Both the position numbers and the translations under genes were made by a program. Of a stretch of 64,000 nt of DNA, positions 11,860-23,855 are shown piece by piece. This DNA is from Papio anubis (taxonomy: Eukaryota > Chordata > Mammalia > Primates > Cercopithecidae). The stretch is from NCBI RefSeq assembly GCF_008728515.1, contig NC_044978.1, forward strand, positions 144,642,262 through 144,706,261, written 5' to 3'. The first letter of the stretch is position 1. Each line of letters opens with the position of its first letter. The notes below the pieces were generated by a model that worked only from the letters and a program-made list of their open reading frames with translations, was not told where the DNA came from and ran no database searches.

Positions 11860-13450
11860 CCCACTCAAATCCCTGCCTTCGCTACAAACCCCTCACAGCA
11901 AGGGTCCCTTCGCTTTCGGACCCTTGGGAAAGCAGCCTCCACTCAGGTCCGAAGACTTCGAGCCCCCCGACTGCTTCCGGAATGTTCTGCTCACATTTTA
12001 ACACCTTGACCTTCCCTAAAGCCTGAGTTGGAGCAGAATGGAGTTTTGCCAGGAGCGAGGCCAGGTACCTCGCACCCAGGCGGATGGCAGAGACTGGGAG
12101 GGGCGCAGAGAGTCCTGGAAGCAGCGGGAGCAGGCCGGGCGCACCCAGGGTGCATGCTAATGAGGGGCGCGGGCAGAGCCCGCCGCCCTCTGCGCGCCCG
12201 TAGTGCAGGAGCCGCGCCCCGGCAGGGGCACGCGGTGCCACTCAGGCCGGCGGGGGGCGCGCAGCTCGCAGCAGCCGCGCGCCCGGGCCTCTCAAAGCCC
12301 CTTTCAGCAGCTCTGCGGGCTCCTCACCGGAGGAGTCTGGCGCGACATAAAAGCGCATTATGAAAATTATAATATCAGCCACAGAGCATGTCCACCGAGG
12401 CAGCTCTGCACCTTTGAGGCATTGAGCCTCGTTCAGCTGGGCCGAGGAGGGAAATATCCATTTGAATTCGGTCCCTGAATGGGGGCAGCGTCTGCGGCAA
12501 CCACAACAGTGCCTCCTTTATCCGTTCGGCCACTTCTCCTGCTTGCTCATTCCCGGGCTGTTGCACCTTGTCTCCTTATGGGCAGGGATGTGGAGCGGGG
12601 AGGGGGCGCAGAAAGGACAAGGGAGCAGAAGTGGAGGGCCCCGATTCACAGCCGTGCTGGGACAAGAAGCGTTGTCATTTGAGCCCCCACGAGAATGATA
12701 AATGAGGCTTTCTAGTGCCTGAGGAAATTTTCGTTCTGCTGGGGAGCGGAGGAGTGGAGGGTCAAGGCCTGGGTGAATTTTTCGGAGGCTGGAAGGGAGT
12801 GGATTTGGAGGTCTTGCCCCATTTTCTTGCCTGTGTGCTAAGCGAGAGATGTCAGCATTAGGGCGTTTTCCCATCAGAGCTCGGATTCCAGCATCTGGAG
12901 CTATAGGATGGGAAGGGGTCAAAGGCCCTAGGCTCTGGAATCCGGGTGCAGGCCGCTGGTCTTGTAGTGAGGACCGCACATATCTCAGACTCCAAAGCTG
13001 AAGCGAACAGCAGTAAAAGCATCAGAGATGAAGCCGAGGTCAGAGTGGATCCCGCACGTGGGTCTCCTCTAGCCTGCAGGGCGCGCCATTTCCGCGGTCT
13101 GACTCGCACTATGGCCACATCACGCCTGCCTGTCTTCCATTCCATGCGCTCGGACTCTTTGGGATCCCGGGGCGGAATTCGCACGCTGGGCCCCCGAGGC
13201 GGGTCTGATCTATTATAGCAGATGAGTTGCCCCACCATTCAGAATCCTGTCCATTGTCTTGTTAATCACCTTTCATTACGGACTGCCCAGGACTGTCATA
13301 AAGCTTTTAATATTAATAGGGCCCAGCGCACCATCCCCCGCACCGCGGTCCTGAGCGACCCAGCAGACAGCGCAGGTGTCGCGCTGCAACCTGTTCAGCC
13401 GGCCGCGGTGGGAGTGTCCCGGGGTTAGCTCTCTGCGCTGGGGGTGGGGA
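11860..13450. promoter_or_regulatory. CpG-rich block, candidate CpG island or regulatory hub
   Basis: CpG density rises sharply, with about twenty CpGs in the 150 bases around 12150-12300. CpGs continue through 12900-13420, including GGCGCGCC at about 13079. An octamer-like ATGCTAAT lies at 12154-12161, and AT-rich words (GCATTATGAAAATTATAATAT) follow the CpG core at about 12354. Several frames of 60-150 codons on both strands overlap one another, as GC-rich DNA produces by chance, and none has a domain. It could be a promoter CpG island of an unseen non-coding transcript or a regulatory island. No TATA box or splice donor is convincing. Confidence 0.5.
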
Positions 13451-13850
13451 AGGCAGGTGGTACAGGGTTCCAAAACCAGATCAGTAAGAAAAACAAAACA
13501 CAAAACACAAAAACCGTATTCCACACAAAAGGGTTTGTTTAGTTCCAATGTGTGCGCCAGAAGAGTTGTTTAACTCCGGGAGACAGGGGAGGTGAGAGCT
13601 GGGGATGGAGAACGAAAGGGTCCGCTAGGGCTGGGACGTGACATTTCCTGTGGTGAAGCCTGCATTGGCTGCTAATAGAGATCTAATTGATGGGTGAAGT
13701 CCCATTTCCGCGCGCTCTCCTTTATTGCTCCATCCAGTCTGTTGCAAAATATAACCTTAATCTGATTTAGCAATTCCTCCAGGATTCAGTGCGAGCTTCC
13801 AGCCCAGAAAAAAAAATCGTTATTAAAAAAGTTAAAGTACAGAGTTGGAT
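13451..13850. promoter_or_regulatory. Candidate conserved non-coding element
   Basis: Unique sequence with CTGCTAATAGAGATCTAATTGATGG (13669-13693), TTTATTGCTCC and CCTTAATCTGATTTAGCAATT words, next to the CpG block. The density of ATTA/TAAT cores in moderate-GC DNA suggests transcription-factor binding. There is no coding potential. Inference only. Confidence 0.4.
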
Positions 13851-15722
13851 TCGGTGTGTTGCCTTTTGAAATCTTGCCCCAGCTCCCGGCATTTAGCACT
13901 TTCTCTTTTTGTAATCGCCCAGTTTTTTATGATCATTAATACCCGCGTGCTCAGCGATCAAGGCAGCGCACATTTGTTGGGGATGCAAATTGGTGCGGTG
14001 GCGCAAAGGCCCGGGGGTGTGTGGGCTGTGGGCGGGAGCAGCCTGACAGACGGGATTCGCGCGCAGCCGGAGTGGTTTAGGGTTTCGTAATTCCATCTCT
14101 GCCCCAGGATTCCCGTAGAGGCCACCCAGGGACTGCGGCGGCTTTGAGCTGGAGCTGTCTGGTGCCAGGTGGTGTGCTGGTGGGAGAGACCAGGGCTGAG
14201 GAGGTGTCTTCACTGCCACTTTAGCTTCCCCGTAAGTTTTAGAAGTAACAGCACAGGGCTTAGGGTGAAGTCCACTGTCAAATGGATGCCTGGTGCATAA
14301 AATGGTTGTTTGGGTGCAAGAGGAGGTCCAGGGGCTACTACTTTGGGTCCCCGGGTGGTGCTGTATGAGATGGAACTTGATTCTTATTTGTAGCACAAAC
14401 TGGATGTTAAGAGGCCAATCTAAGGTTATGGTTTTCTTCCTCCCTTCCTTCCTCCTTGCCCCTCTCCCCTGCTCACAACTAGTGAAATGCACGTCCTTCT
14501 CTACAACTAATTGGTTCTAAGAGACTAATTTCGCTCTATCAATAACAGGATAACAGGGTTGTGGTGGTTGTTTTGTTTGTTTTTACTTCTTCTTTCTCTT
14601 CTTTCTCCTAATAGGCTGGGGAAGACCCTTAGGGAAGTACATTTGTATCTAGATATTTGATATCATATCCTAGACATTGTACCAAAGAGAAAATAATGCA
14701 TGAACAATAGTGCCACCCTGGACTTCTCTTTTTTAAAGTTGTAAAGGAGAAACAATGAGGTGTAAACCCATCAATTACTAGCCATGATCTTGGTTAAGTT
14801 TAATCTCTCTTAGCTTTGGCTTTTTTGCTTTTAAAATGACACTGAAAATATGATCCCTGCTCTGGCTACCTCCAAATGCTGTTGCAAAGTAACGTGTGAG
14901 GAAAAACCCTTGTAATTTGATTATATATGTAAATAAAATAATCATAATGAAAATCCAAAAATAGAAATGTGAGTTGCTACTCAGTAGAATAGCAGTTAGA
15001 AAATTTGTGGAAGTCTCTTTTCCCCAAATATAGAACTGGGTTGTGTCTAAGTTACCTGGATTCCATGATTCATTTTGCCCTAGAAGCCCCTAAATTCAGT
15101 GTCAGGTTCCAACCAGCATTTGCAGCTGTCAACCTGAAAACACTTCACTTTCTGTGAAACTGTGGTCTCCAGTTTCACCAGCACACACATGAGTTTCTTA
15201 AGAAGTAAGACTGAGGCGTGCATGCTTGTCAGCCTGGGGTGATCACTTAATTTCCCAAGTGTACCTCTAAGAAATCTCCCGAAGGAGACCCCTGGCCTGC
15301 AAGAAGAGTGAGGCCTGAGCATCTGGTGGCCATGCAAGTCATCTTGGGCACCCTCTCCCCCAGGTTTGTGCGGCCTTTTTCATGCCTGTAATGGGGAGGC
15401 ATTCCTGGGCCCCACAGCCTCTCTGCAGTGCCCTTGATGGGTTTAATGAGGCGGAACACCATGAAGGAGATGTAAACTGGTTCAAATGATTGATGAAGCC
15501 AGGGGCAAAGCCCAGGCTTTTCCAGATAAAGCCCCATACAGCCCGTGATAAAGGCGGGATAGTGGCAGGGCTGGGCGCCTTCAAAAGCTGTGGCCCAAAT
15601 GCATTGGGAGGAAACAGGGAGGGAAGGTGCTCTGTTGTTACCTAATCAGTTCATGCACTAAGCCACCAGCCACAGAGAGCAGGGGAGGGCTGCAGAGGAA
15701 GTGGGGAGGGTGAAAGGCAAAC
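13851..15722. other. Unique sequence with one possible MIR
   Basis: Mostly unrecognised DNA. Around 14780-14910 there is a weak MIR-like order (GATCTTGGTTAAGTTTAATCTCTCT, then AAAATGACACTG...). A 199-codon minus-strand frame at 13893-14492 is low in domain-like features and overlaps other frames. I regard it as chance. Confidence 0.45.

Positions 15723-15756
<34 letters not shown>
15723..15756. repeat. (CA)n microsatellite
   Basis: An uninterrupted run of about 16 CA units, the commonest human dinucleotide repeat and usually length-polymorphic. Confidence 0.95.
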
Positions 15757-15923
15757 CTGCCTCTCTTCCTCCCTTCTGGCTTAGCAAGGACTAGATCAGC
15801 ATCAGCCACCACAGATGTCTGGGTCCTCAGCATGGGACCCGGGTATTCCCTTCCACAGGGCAGAGAGAGAGGGAGCAAAGGCCCAAGAACAGCAAAAGTA
15901 ACTGGTCCATAGCTTGGCAGGCC

Positions 15924-16193
15924 TTACTCAGTGTTAGAGCATCTTCTGGCTCTTTTCCTACATATGAGAAAGCAATTATTAGAACAACAGGCGCTAGTCA
16001 TTGAAAGTGAGAGGAAGAGGAGGAAAAGTCCCAAATCCACTCAGGAATTTCAGTGAAAAATATTTGTTCTATTTCTTTGTTATGAGCAACGAAAAAAAAA
16101 ATCATTGGCTTACAGTAAAAACAAAATCAAGCTGGGTATGGTGGCTTATGCCTGTAATCCTAGCACTTTGGGAGGACAAGGCAGGAGGATTGC
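15924..16193 (+). repeat. Left arm of a ~270-bp inverted duplication
   Basis: This arm reads, inverted, as 16453-16728. Outer landmark: TTACTCAGTGTTAGAGC here matches the reverse complement of CTCTAACCCTGAGTAA at the far end. Inner landmark: GGAGGACAAGGCAGGAGGATTGC matches inverted. The arm joins unique sequence (15924-16130) to the first part of an Alu. Both arms share the unusual GGACAAGG where Alus normally have GGCTGAGG, so the duplication happened after Alu insertion. It is not two independent Alus. Confidence 0.9.
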
Positions 16194-16305
16194 TTGAGCT
16201 CAGGAGTTTGAGACCAGCCTGGGCAACATAGTAAGACGTCGTCTATTAAAACAAACAAACAGAAACAACCACCACCACCAAATAAATAAATAAATAAATA
16301 AATAA
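16130..16305 (+). mobile_element. Alu left monomer with A-rich tail and (AAAT)n
   Basis: Only the left arm is present, from GCTGGGTATGGTGGCTTATG to about GTAAGACGTCGTC. It ends in a long A-rich tail holding (CAAA), (CCA) and about eight AAAT units. It could be a free left Alu monomer (FLAM-type) or a right-truncated AluJ. Its first ~64 bases belong to the inverted duplication. Confidence 0.85.
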
Positions 16306-16452
16306 AACTAAGTATACATATATTTTCTACATATATTGTTTTCTAAAGATGAAGTACTATAATTTTACAATAAACAAACAAAAAAGATAATAATCATTTG
16401 GCCAGAAATAATTAGGGAATTAGAGTGTACAATGGCTGGAGAAGCAATAGTT

Positions 16453-16728
16453 GCAATCCTCCTGCCTTGTCCTCCCAAAGTATTAGGATTACAGGCGTGA
16501 GCCACCGTGCCCAGCTTGATTTTGTTTTTACTGTAAGCCAATGAGTCTTTTTAAATTTTCATTGTTCAAAACAAAGAAATAGAACAAATATTTTTCTTTG
16601 AAATTCCTGAGTGGATTTGGGATTTTTTCCTCCTCTTTCTCTAACTTTCAATGACTAGTGCCTGTTGCTCTACTAATTGCCTGGTCATACATAGGAAGAG
16701 AGCCAGAAGATGCTCTAACCCTGAGTAA
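16453..16728 (-). repeat. Right arm of the ~270-bp inverted duplication
   Basis: Reverse-complement copy of 15924-16193, separated from it by 259 bases. It contains an antisense Alu stub at 16453-16515 that stops abruptly at the breakpoint, then the reverse complement of the unique flank. Identity by eye is roughly nine in ten, with small indels in the A-rich part, so the duplication is not recent. Confidence 0.9.
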
Positions 16729-19700
16729 TAAATATACTTATAGCAGGTGACACTCTTCAGTTAAGCTACTCAGGGCTATTAAATAGAGGGAGAGTTGGAA
16801 GAAATGTGGCCTTTTCTTTCTGCTGGGCATCAGGGGCTGGTGGGCAAACACAGTGTCTCTTTTCCACAACCCAGTGTCGATTCATAAGCACTTGTAGGTA
16901 CAGAGGGATAAGGAACATTTCCATCCATATAATGGACATTTTGGTTTTGGTAGTGGCATCACTCACACACGGTTGTTCATATGTAACTTCTACCTGTAAG
17001 TTTTAGTCACTAACTGGAACTTGTTTTCAACTTTTCTTGCATGGTCATAGCTGTATCTTATTATATTCTGTGTTTTGAAGACTGTTGGTAATGTCGCAAT
17101 GGCCATGAAGCTGTGAGAGCCATGTGGATGAGGGGCTCAAGAAAGACCACCTCGGCTATTAAAAATAATTTACCTGAACATTAGCTTCTACTATATCAAA
17201 TAACATTTGCATAAAACAATAATTTATTCTATTTTCACTATTTATGCCCATCAACTGCAGATTAGTTCTAGTTCTTTTGTCCCTGTGCTTTCAATTTAGA
17301 AGGCCATCTTCTGAGGATAGTGTCCTGTCTATGGAAAGATTGTGTATTGCATTACAAGCAAGTAGAACTTAATAAATAAATTATGTGTTTATCATTTAAA
17401 AGAGAAAGGTGGAAAATGATGGTCTAGCACTTTTCAATGAGGAAAGATATTTTAAAATTAGCATTTTCTCTGGTTGCAAAGCAATACATATTATTTAAAA
17501 AAGGTTTTTGAATGCACTATTGTATGCTTCTTTAGAAAAGAATATTTTATGATTGCATGTCTTAATATGTTCCTGTCTATGATGATCCCCTTGAAAATCT
17601 TCCTCAACATATTGTATAAAAGTTCATCCTTTTCTTTCTTTCTTGAGCTCCTACACACTCTATGCTCCTGGAAATCTTTTGGGGTAAATAAGACCAGGCC
17701 TGAAAATTTTAATATTGAACACAATAAAGAGCTCATTCGAGATGAGAGGGAGACCATAAACTTTTACAAGCAACATTTAACAGCAGTCAGTATCAACTAC
17801 ATAAAATCTCTGTGGCCACATCATTTGTCAAGTTAGGTTGTAGAATTGAGATAATTATCCATACAATTTGGCTGAATGTCACACATTCTCCCTAAAAGTA
17901 ATTTTACACTGACTAGATATTGTAAAGTATACATCTTTAATTGTGCATGTTTTTAAGAGAAAAAAGGAGAGATTTCAAGCCCAAACTCTCTAATTTATTC
18001 AACGAAATGGATTTTGCTGGTTAAATAACTGCTTAGCTCTCCCCTTCTTGTTGTCTGTAAGCAAAATAAATATGCAAGGTTTTGGTATAAGGAGCCTGCT
18101 GTGTGTCTCTGATTCCTTGATATCAAGTAGAAGTATCTAATTCCGTTACTCTAAGGAGAGAGCAAATTGACTTTCCCCAAAGTTGGCCTAAATTTCTGAT
18201 TGAGGATCCCAGGAGCTTCGATGGAGAAGGAACTTCCACAGCTGTAATGAGAACCCTGTGGGCAATACACTTACAGACATTACTCAAGACAAAAATATGG
18301 TTAACTTTCTTTTGCATCAATTATTTTCCAATACATGTTGAAAATAAATGCACTTACAAGGCAGACTTGAATTGGCTGTGATATAGAACAAGCTCTGCTT
18401 TTTAATAGTTTCACGTTTATGGTTATCCGGATTTTAAGAAAAATTATAAGATAGGTTTATGTAGATGGGTGAATCAGCACTTTTGTACCATAAACACTGG
18501 AAAGTAAATGATTTTAAAATAGGGAGAAGATATAGGAAAATATCCTAGATTCAATTTAAGAGAATGTAAGTACAAAAGTATTAGGTTGTAATCATAATAA
18601 AGATATTAAATATGAGAAAAATTTTCTGGAAACTAGTTTTTTTTAAAACCCCTACTTGACATTGTAAAATATATCTCTATTCCCTTTCCTCTCCCCATCC
18701 AATGCAAATTTTGCTTTCTTACTAAAAAATAAAATAGTTGATTATTACCTCCTCATTTACTTTGTTTTAAGGAAGGTCAAGGAATGAGTCTAAAATTGCA
18801 CTTAAACTTTTCAGGGGCCGGATTTTTACTTAATTTTCTTTTCATGATAAATAACATTATTTTATTAGCTTATCCAAGTATTATTACTAAGGTTATATCT
18901 ATATTTGCATAGCTATTTCTTATGCTTATAATTTTCCAGAAATATTTTATTTACTTAAAAGTACACAGTGAAAAATTTTGCTCTTCCTCTGAAAATTGGC
19001 TGGCTGTAGAATAAAAATGATGAAACTTTTTATGTGCTTAGTCCTCGCTGGCTCTCTAGGGAAATCTGGCAAGAAATGACAAAATAACTAGCGATAGTGA
19101 CTGAAAAATTGCATTTGTTCAAGTGTAGGATGGAATTTCATAAACATTGGGATTTATATAACTATTTATATGACTATAGAGTTTCATAAGCAGGAAGCAT
19201 TGGTGTTTGATATTTACATGGTTATAGTTTTAGTTCATTTGTTTGATAGTAATGCTGGTGGATTTTGTATATATTTAAATGAGGCTATAGGTAGCTGCCT
19301 TCATATTCTTTTTATTTTTATTCCTCATATCTTCTATGGTAAAAGTAAATCAAAGAAACCTCAATCCATGGCCTTAAGTCAAGTCCATATGCTTTAGACC
19401 GCTTGACAAGCTTTGAGATTCATAGGTTAAACATGCCAGCATGATATTAAAGTTTGGCTCTTAGAGTCAAACATGTTTATCTGTATTATGAATAACAAGA
19501 TTTCTTTCCAGCTATTAAAATGTACTGCCAAATTAATTTGTAAAAGAAGTTGGTCATTAGTAGTGCTTTACAAAGAATTTAGCTATGCAATTGTTTAAGC
19601 ATATGGTTCATTCAAACTTGCAAGCTTAATGTTCTTATGATTCATTTTACTTTGCCCATAGAAAACATGCCCCATATTTTCAGGCCATCTCTCTATTCAT

Positions 19701-21400
19701 TGCTTCTTAAAACAGACGTCATTCACAGTCCAGAGTTCAAGTATCTCAGATACACTTTTCCAAGACTCTTTTTATTGTATTATTTTCCTGCAAGTCTTTA
19801 TAAGAAACAGTATTTACCTCAATTTCTCCATATACTCTGTTCTCAGTAGGTCCTGCTCTTTCATGACACATATTGTCTTTATATATTCCCAACCTTTCCT
19901 GTGATTTTCATTATATATATTCTGGTTTAGAAAGTGTCTTAAAAAATTTAAACAGTTATTTAAGAAGAAAAAGTGCCCACTGGAAGTAAATAAAATGCAC
20001 AACAAAGATAAGCTGGGAAGTGTTCAATGTGCCTTGTTTGCCTGGCTTTCTTCCGCAGTCACTCCTGTCAGTGGTCAGTTATAATAAAGGAAGAACAAAG
20101 TTCCTTGATGTGTACTGAAAAAAAGCTGCCTGCAGTTCCTTTCAATTGCTCCGTTGCCCAGGCAGGCCGGCCTCCAGCCAGAAGCCAGCAGGCAAAATTT
20201 AACAGCCACGCTTCAAAATGTTAGTAGCAGCTATCAATGCATCCATAACTCTTAGCCCTGTAGATATGGGGTCATCTTTCAATACTACCCCACTGTCATA
20301 TACAACATTTGTCTTGTCCCACATTCAGCTGATTGTGTCAAACTATGGAGTGACTATATAATACACATGTACAATAGCACAATGAAAGCAATAATCTCCA
20401 ACCCAGTTTCTTTATTTATTTGAGTGCTGTTACAAAGTTTCCTGCAGCAAGGAGAAGCTGGGGAGGTGGCGACATGTTCCAACCCCGCAGTGGATTTTAG
20501 AGGAGTCAAAGCTCTGGAGTGCTGAAGTATAGAACGCAGTTGCTTTGCTTTTATCCAAGAAACCAGCTTTTCCATTACTTTGATGACCAATTTTGTTTTC
20601 CTAAATTCTAGTAGTCACTATTTAGTTATGTAAAGTCGATTTTCTTTTTTACTTAAAAATGTGTAAAATGCTCATGTTTATATATTATGGCTGGAAAAAT
20701 AATAGGTTATATAAACAGCCATTTAACTCACCTTGATTTGAAGTACTACTGGTTCTTTGACTGAAACGAATCCTATTTGCAAAAGTATATCTTACTTTGT
20801 TGTAACTGAATCCAGTTTACAAAATCATAATGAGATATTAAAGGGATGCTTACCTTAGAAGTTTTTCAAGTTGTTTTATCCATGTATAAAAGCTTTCGGG
20901 GAAGAAAAAGTTGACTCTGGAGAATGATTGCACTTTTTCTTTTGAATCTACACCTGCCATAAGTAGCAAAATGTCAACAAGTCAATAGAGAGCATTTAAT
21001 TATTTAGTCACTGGAAAGGTTGATGAGACATTTAGATACAATCCTGAATGACTGGATAAAATAATATTGAGAAGGACTGCACTGCACTCCACTGACCAAT
21101 ATTACATAAAGCAGAGATTTATTATGCTAAACAACAGTAAATATTTAAAAGCCATAATACAAACATTCTTGTAATTAGGATTTCTATGAAGTTAGTAGGT
21201 AAATATCATTGTTGATTTTTTAGACCATAATTTCCTTTTGTGATTATATTGCAGTATTTCTCAGCAATAGAGAGTCCACTTTTGCCATGATAACCTTATG
21301 AGAAAGATGAGAGAAATAAAAGTGAGTTTCACAAAAGAGGTGTTCTTTTCAGCAATCAGAGCATATGTTTTATTCAAGAATGTATGCCAGTATACGATTA
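16729..21400. other. AT-rich unique sequence, transposon-free by eye
   Basis: About 4.7 kb in which I recognise no Alu, L1, LTR or DNA transposon. Open frames (for example 17474-17836) are AT-rich and domainless. Around 20030-20240 a less AT-rich patch (CACTCCTGTCAGTGG, GGCAGGCCGGCCTCC, TATCAATGCATCCATAA) looks like a candidate conserved element. Confidence 0.45.
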
Positions 21401-22200
21401 ATATGAAAATGACCATCAAAAAACAAATTACATAGGCAGAGGAAAGAGGATCTTAACTCAGGTGTAATGAAGAACAATTTGTAATTTTTATACACCATGG
21501 AGCAGAGACAAAGTCACTAGAAGCAGAGTTAGTCTCCTTCGGAGTATGTTCAAAAAGAAAATGAACCTTGTAAATATCCTTGCAAAAGTCAATTCTCTTT
21601 CAACAGCCAAACAATGCTCTTTGTAACACAGCTGCAAAGTACATGGGGTTTTCAGCCACACTGTAATATTTTTATAGCCCCGCAGTCACCATCTATTCCA
21701 TATACACAAACATCCGCGTACCCAGAAAATAATTGTGGATAATTCAATGTTCAGATTCGATAATGGATGCTCAAATAAATATGAGAATTCCAAGCAAATT
21801 TGTGCAAATGAAAAAAGATTTCCTCTGACATAATGGCATGGTGCAAGGCTGTGTGTAATGAGCTGTAATTTGTCTGGAAGAGCATTTTAAAGGGGTTGAT
21901 CCATCCACTGGAAGGCCAGCAGCCGCTCCAAGTCTTGCAGCAGTGAGCCGGCCTGCCTCGTCTCAGAGGAAATTACACCACAAGCAAGCCAAATTTCTGA
22001 CAACTTCCATAAATTATTTCAGATTTTCATATTTCAAATTTCATCTGCATTCATCATGTGAGTTTGACTGGGGAAAAATGTCTAGGAGGAGCTCTGCTAG
22101 CATTCAGTGCAGCAGTCCCAGGAGCCTGCCCTGGGACTAGATAATTTAATTTCGTTTTGATTAGATTATTCTTGCTGCAGTCTACTGCCAATCTGAAGTA
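21400..22200. promoter_or_regulatory. Candidate conserved non-coding element
   Basis: Unique sequence with repeated homeodomain-like and octamer-like words: GTAATGAGCTGTAATTTG, CATAAATTATTTC, GATAATTTAATTTCG and TTTTGATTAGATTATTC. A balanced-composition core lies at about 21900-22140. A 65-codon frame at 21943-22140 shows no domain. Compositional contrast with the very AT-rich flanks is the main clue. This is inference. Confidence 0.35.
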
Positions 22201-23494
22201 TTGTGCCTTCTCTTCTACTTAACCTTCCTGCCCCATGCCTGCTCCAGCCTGCATGCAGCTCTCTGTATTGCAGAATAGATTTGAACAATCAAAGTTAGGA
22301 GTTATTATTTTGCTTTCCATTGTCCATCCTTATAAAAGCACACATCTTTCACTGGGCTCCCTCTTCCCAGAAATCAGATTACTTCTTTTTTTTAGTTTGT
22401 AATATTGTTTACCATTTTCAGTGGAAAGTGCCCTGTAATTTAGGTGGAAAATCTGAAATCATTACTAAATCTCAGGATGATGCAATAGACCATAAATAAG
22501 GATCATCTTTAAAACAACTAGAATCATCACTAGGCGATACACAAGAGACTGAAAACAGGTAAATAATGAATACGCCCATCCATTAAACTAAAAATCTATT
22601 GTAAACCAAAGTTATTTTTCAACCCTTTACCTAATGGTCAATGAAGAAAGCCCTCTGTAATCGGTCTTCAAGAGCAGGACATTAGAAATTCAGAATACAC
22701 ACTCTTTGTAAACATGCAAAAGCATAAACATGATTAATTTATAAAACATACTGGCACAATAGCAAAATAATCTGGGAAACAGACTCAGTAAGTTTTAAAA
22801 AAATTCTCTTAAATTAAATTTGAATACGTGAAATGACAATTAACAGTAAATATGAACCATGGGTATATTGCAATGCATAATAACAATATTTTTCTATTTT
22901 TAGAAATTGACTGCATTTATGTGAGATTCAATAACCAAGGAACACCAAAAATGTTTGTCGCAGACTAAGTTAGAGGCAGGAATATTAGAAACATAGATAA
23001 ATAAACAAAGCTAATGTTGTTCTTTAAGTAATATCTATCACTTCCCCCTTATTGAGTTATTTCTTTAAACAATATAAGTTTTTTTGATGCTATGTGTCTA
23101 AACTGAGGACTTTAGCTTCTTTATTGTTCTCCATTTTGATGAAAAAAATTGAATTGGGGTCTGTTATATTGAATTTTGTTCAGTAAATGTACTGAAATCA
23201 TATTTTTGTTAGAAACTATCAATAAATCCAGTATAAGAAAAGTAATAAGATACAAATATGAACAGGACCTTTGCAAAGGAAATATTACAAAGAGAGTGTG
23301 CCCAGAAAATATATTAGGGAATGTGTTTTTTCCCTTGTGCTAGGAGAAAATACAGAAAGAAGGACAGGAAACTGTGTTATTTTTAATACAGATTCTGTGC
23401 TTGAAATAAAAACATTTCGAACCACTGTATCACATGGTTCAATAAAAACACTTGCCCAGTATTGCAGTTAAAAAAATACAAAAGGAGCACAACT
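22201..23494. other. AT-rich unique sequence
   Basis: No recognisable element or gene. Short domainless frames only. Confidence 0.45.
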
Positions 23495-23508
23495 AAATCT
23501 TTTGTTCT

Positions 23509-23839
23509 TTTTTTTTTTTTTTTTTTTTTTGACACAGAGTCTCACTCTGCCACCCAGGCTGGAGTCTGCCACCCAGGCTGGAGTGTAGTGGCAAGATCAT
23601 AGCTCACTACAACCTCGAACATCCAGGTTCAAGTGATTCTATGGATTCAGCCTCCCAGTGGAGCTAGGACTACAGGTGCACACCGCCATCCACGGCTAAT
23701 TTTAAAAAAAATTTTTTTTGGTAGAGACAGTGTCTCACCATTTTGCCCAGGCTGGTCTCCAACTCCTGGGCTCAAGTGATCCTCCTGACTCAGTCTCCCA
23801 AAGTGCTGGGATTATGGGTGTGAGCCACCACACCTGGCC
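23509..23839 (-). mobile_element. Alu SINE with internal 19-bp tandem duplication
   Basis: An antisense Alu, from a T run through GAGTCTCACTCTG to CCACACCTGGCC. It is flanked by target-site duplications of the form AAATCTTTTNTTCT (23495-23508 and 23842-23855). The segment CTGCCACCCAGGCTGGAGT occurs twice in tandem (23547-23565 and 23566-23584), which is not part of the family consensus. Confidence 0.95.
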
Positions 23840-23855
23840 CCAAATCTTTTTTTCT

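Noticed and set aside
12040..12330. A promoter with defined start site
   Set aside because: CpG density is high, but no TATA, initiator or splice donor is convincing. It is listed only as a candidate regulatory block.
13893..14492. 199-codon minus-strand frame, the longest in the window
   Set aside because: Composition shifts along its length, there is no domain or signal, and it overlaps plus-strand frames. A frame this long is expected once in 64 kb of partly GC-rich DNA.
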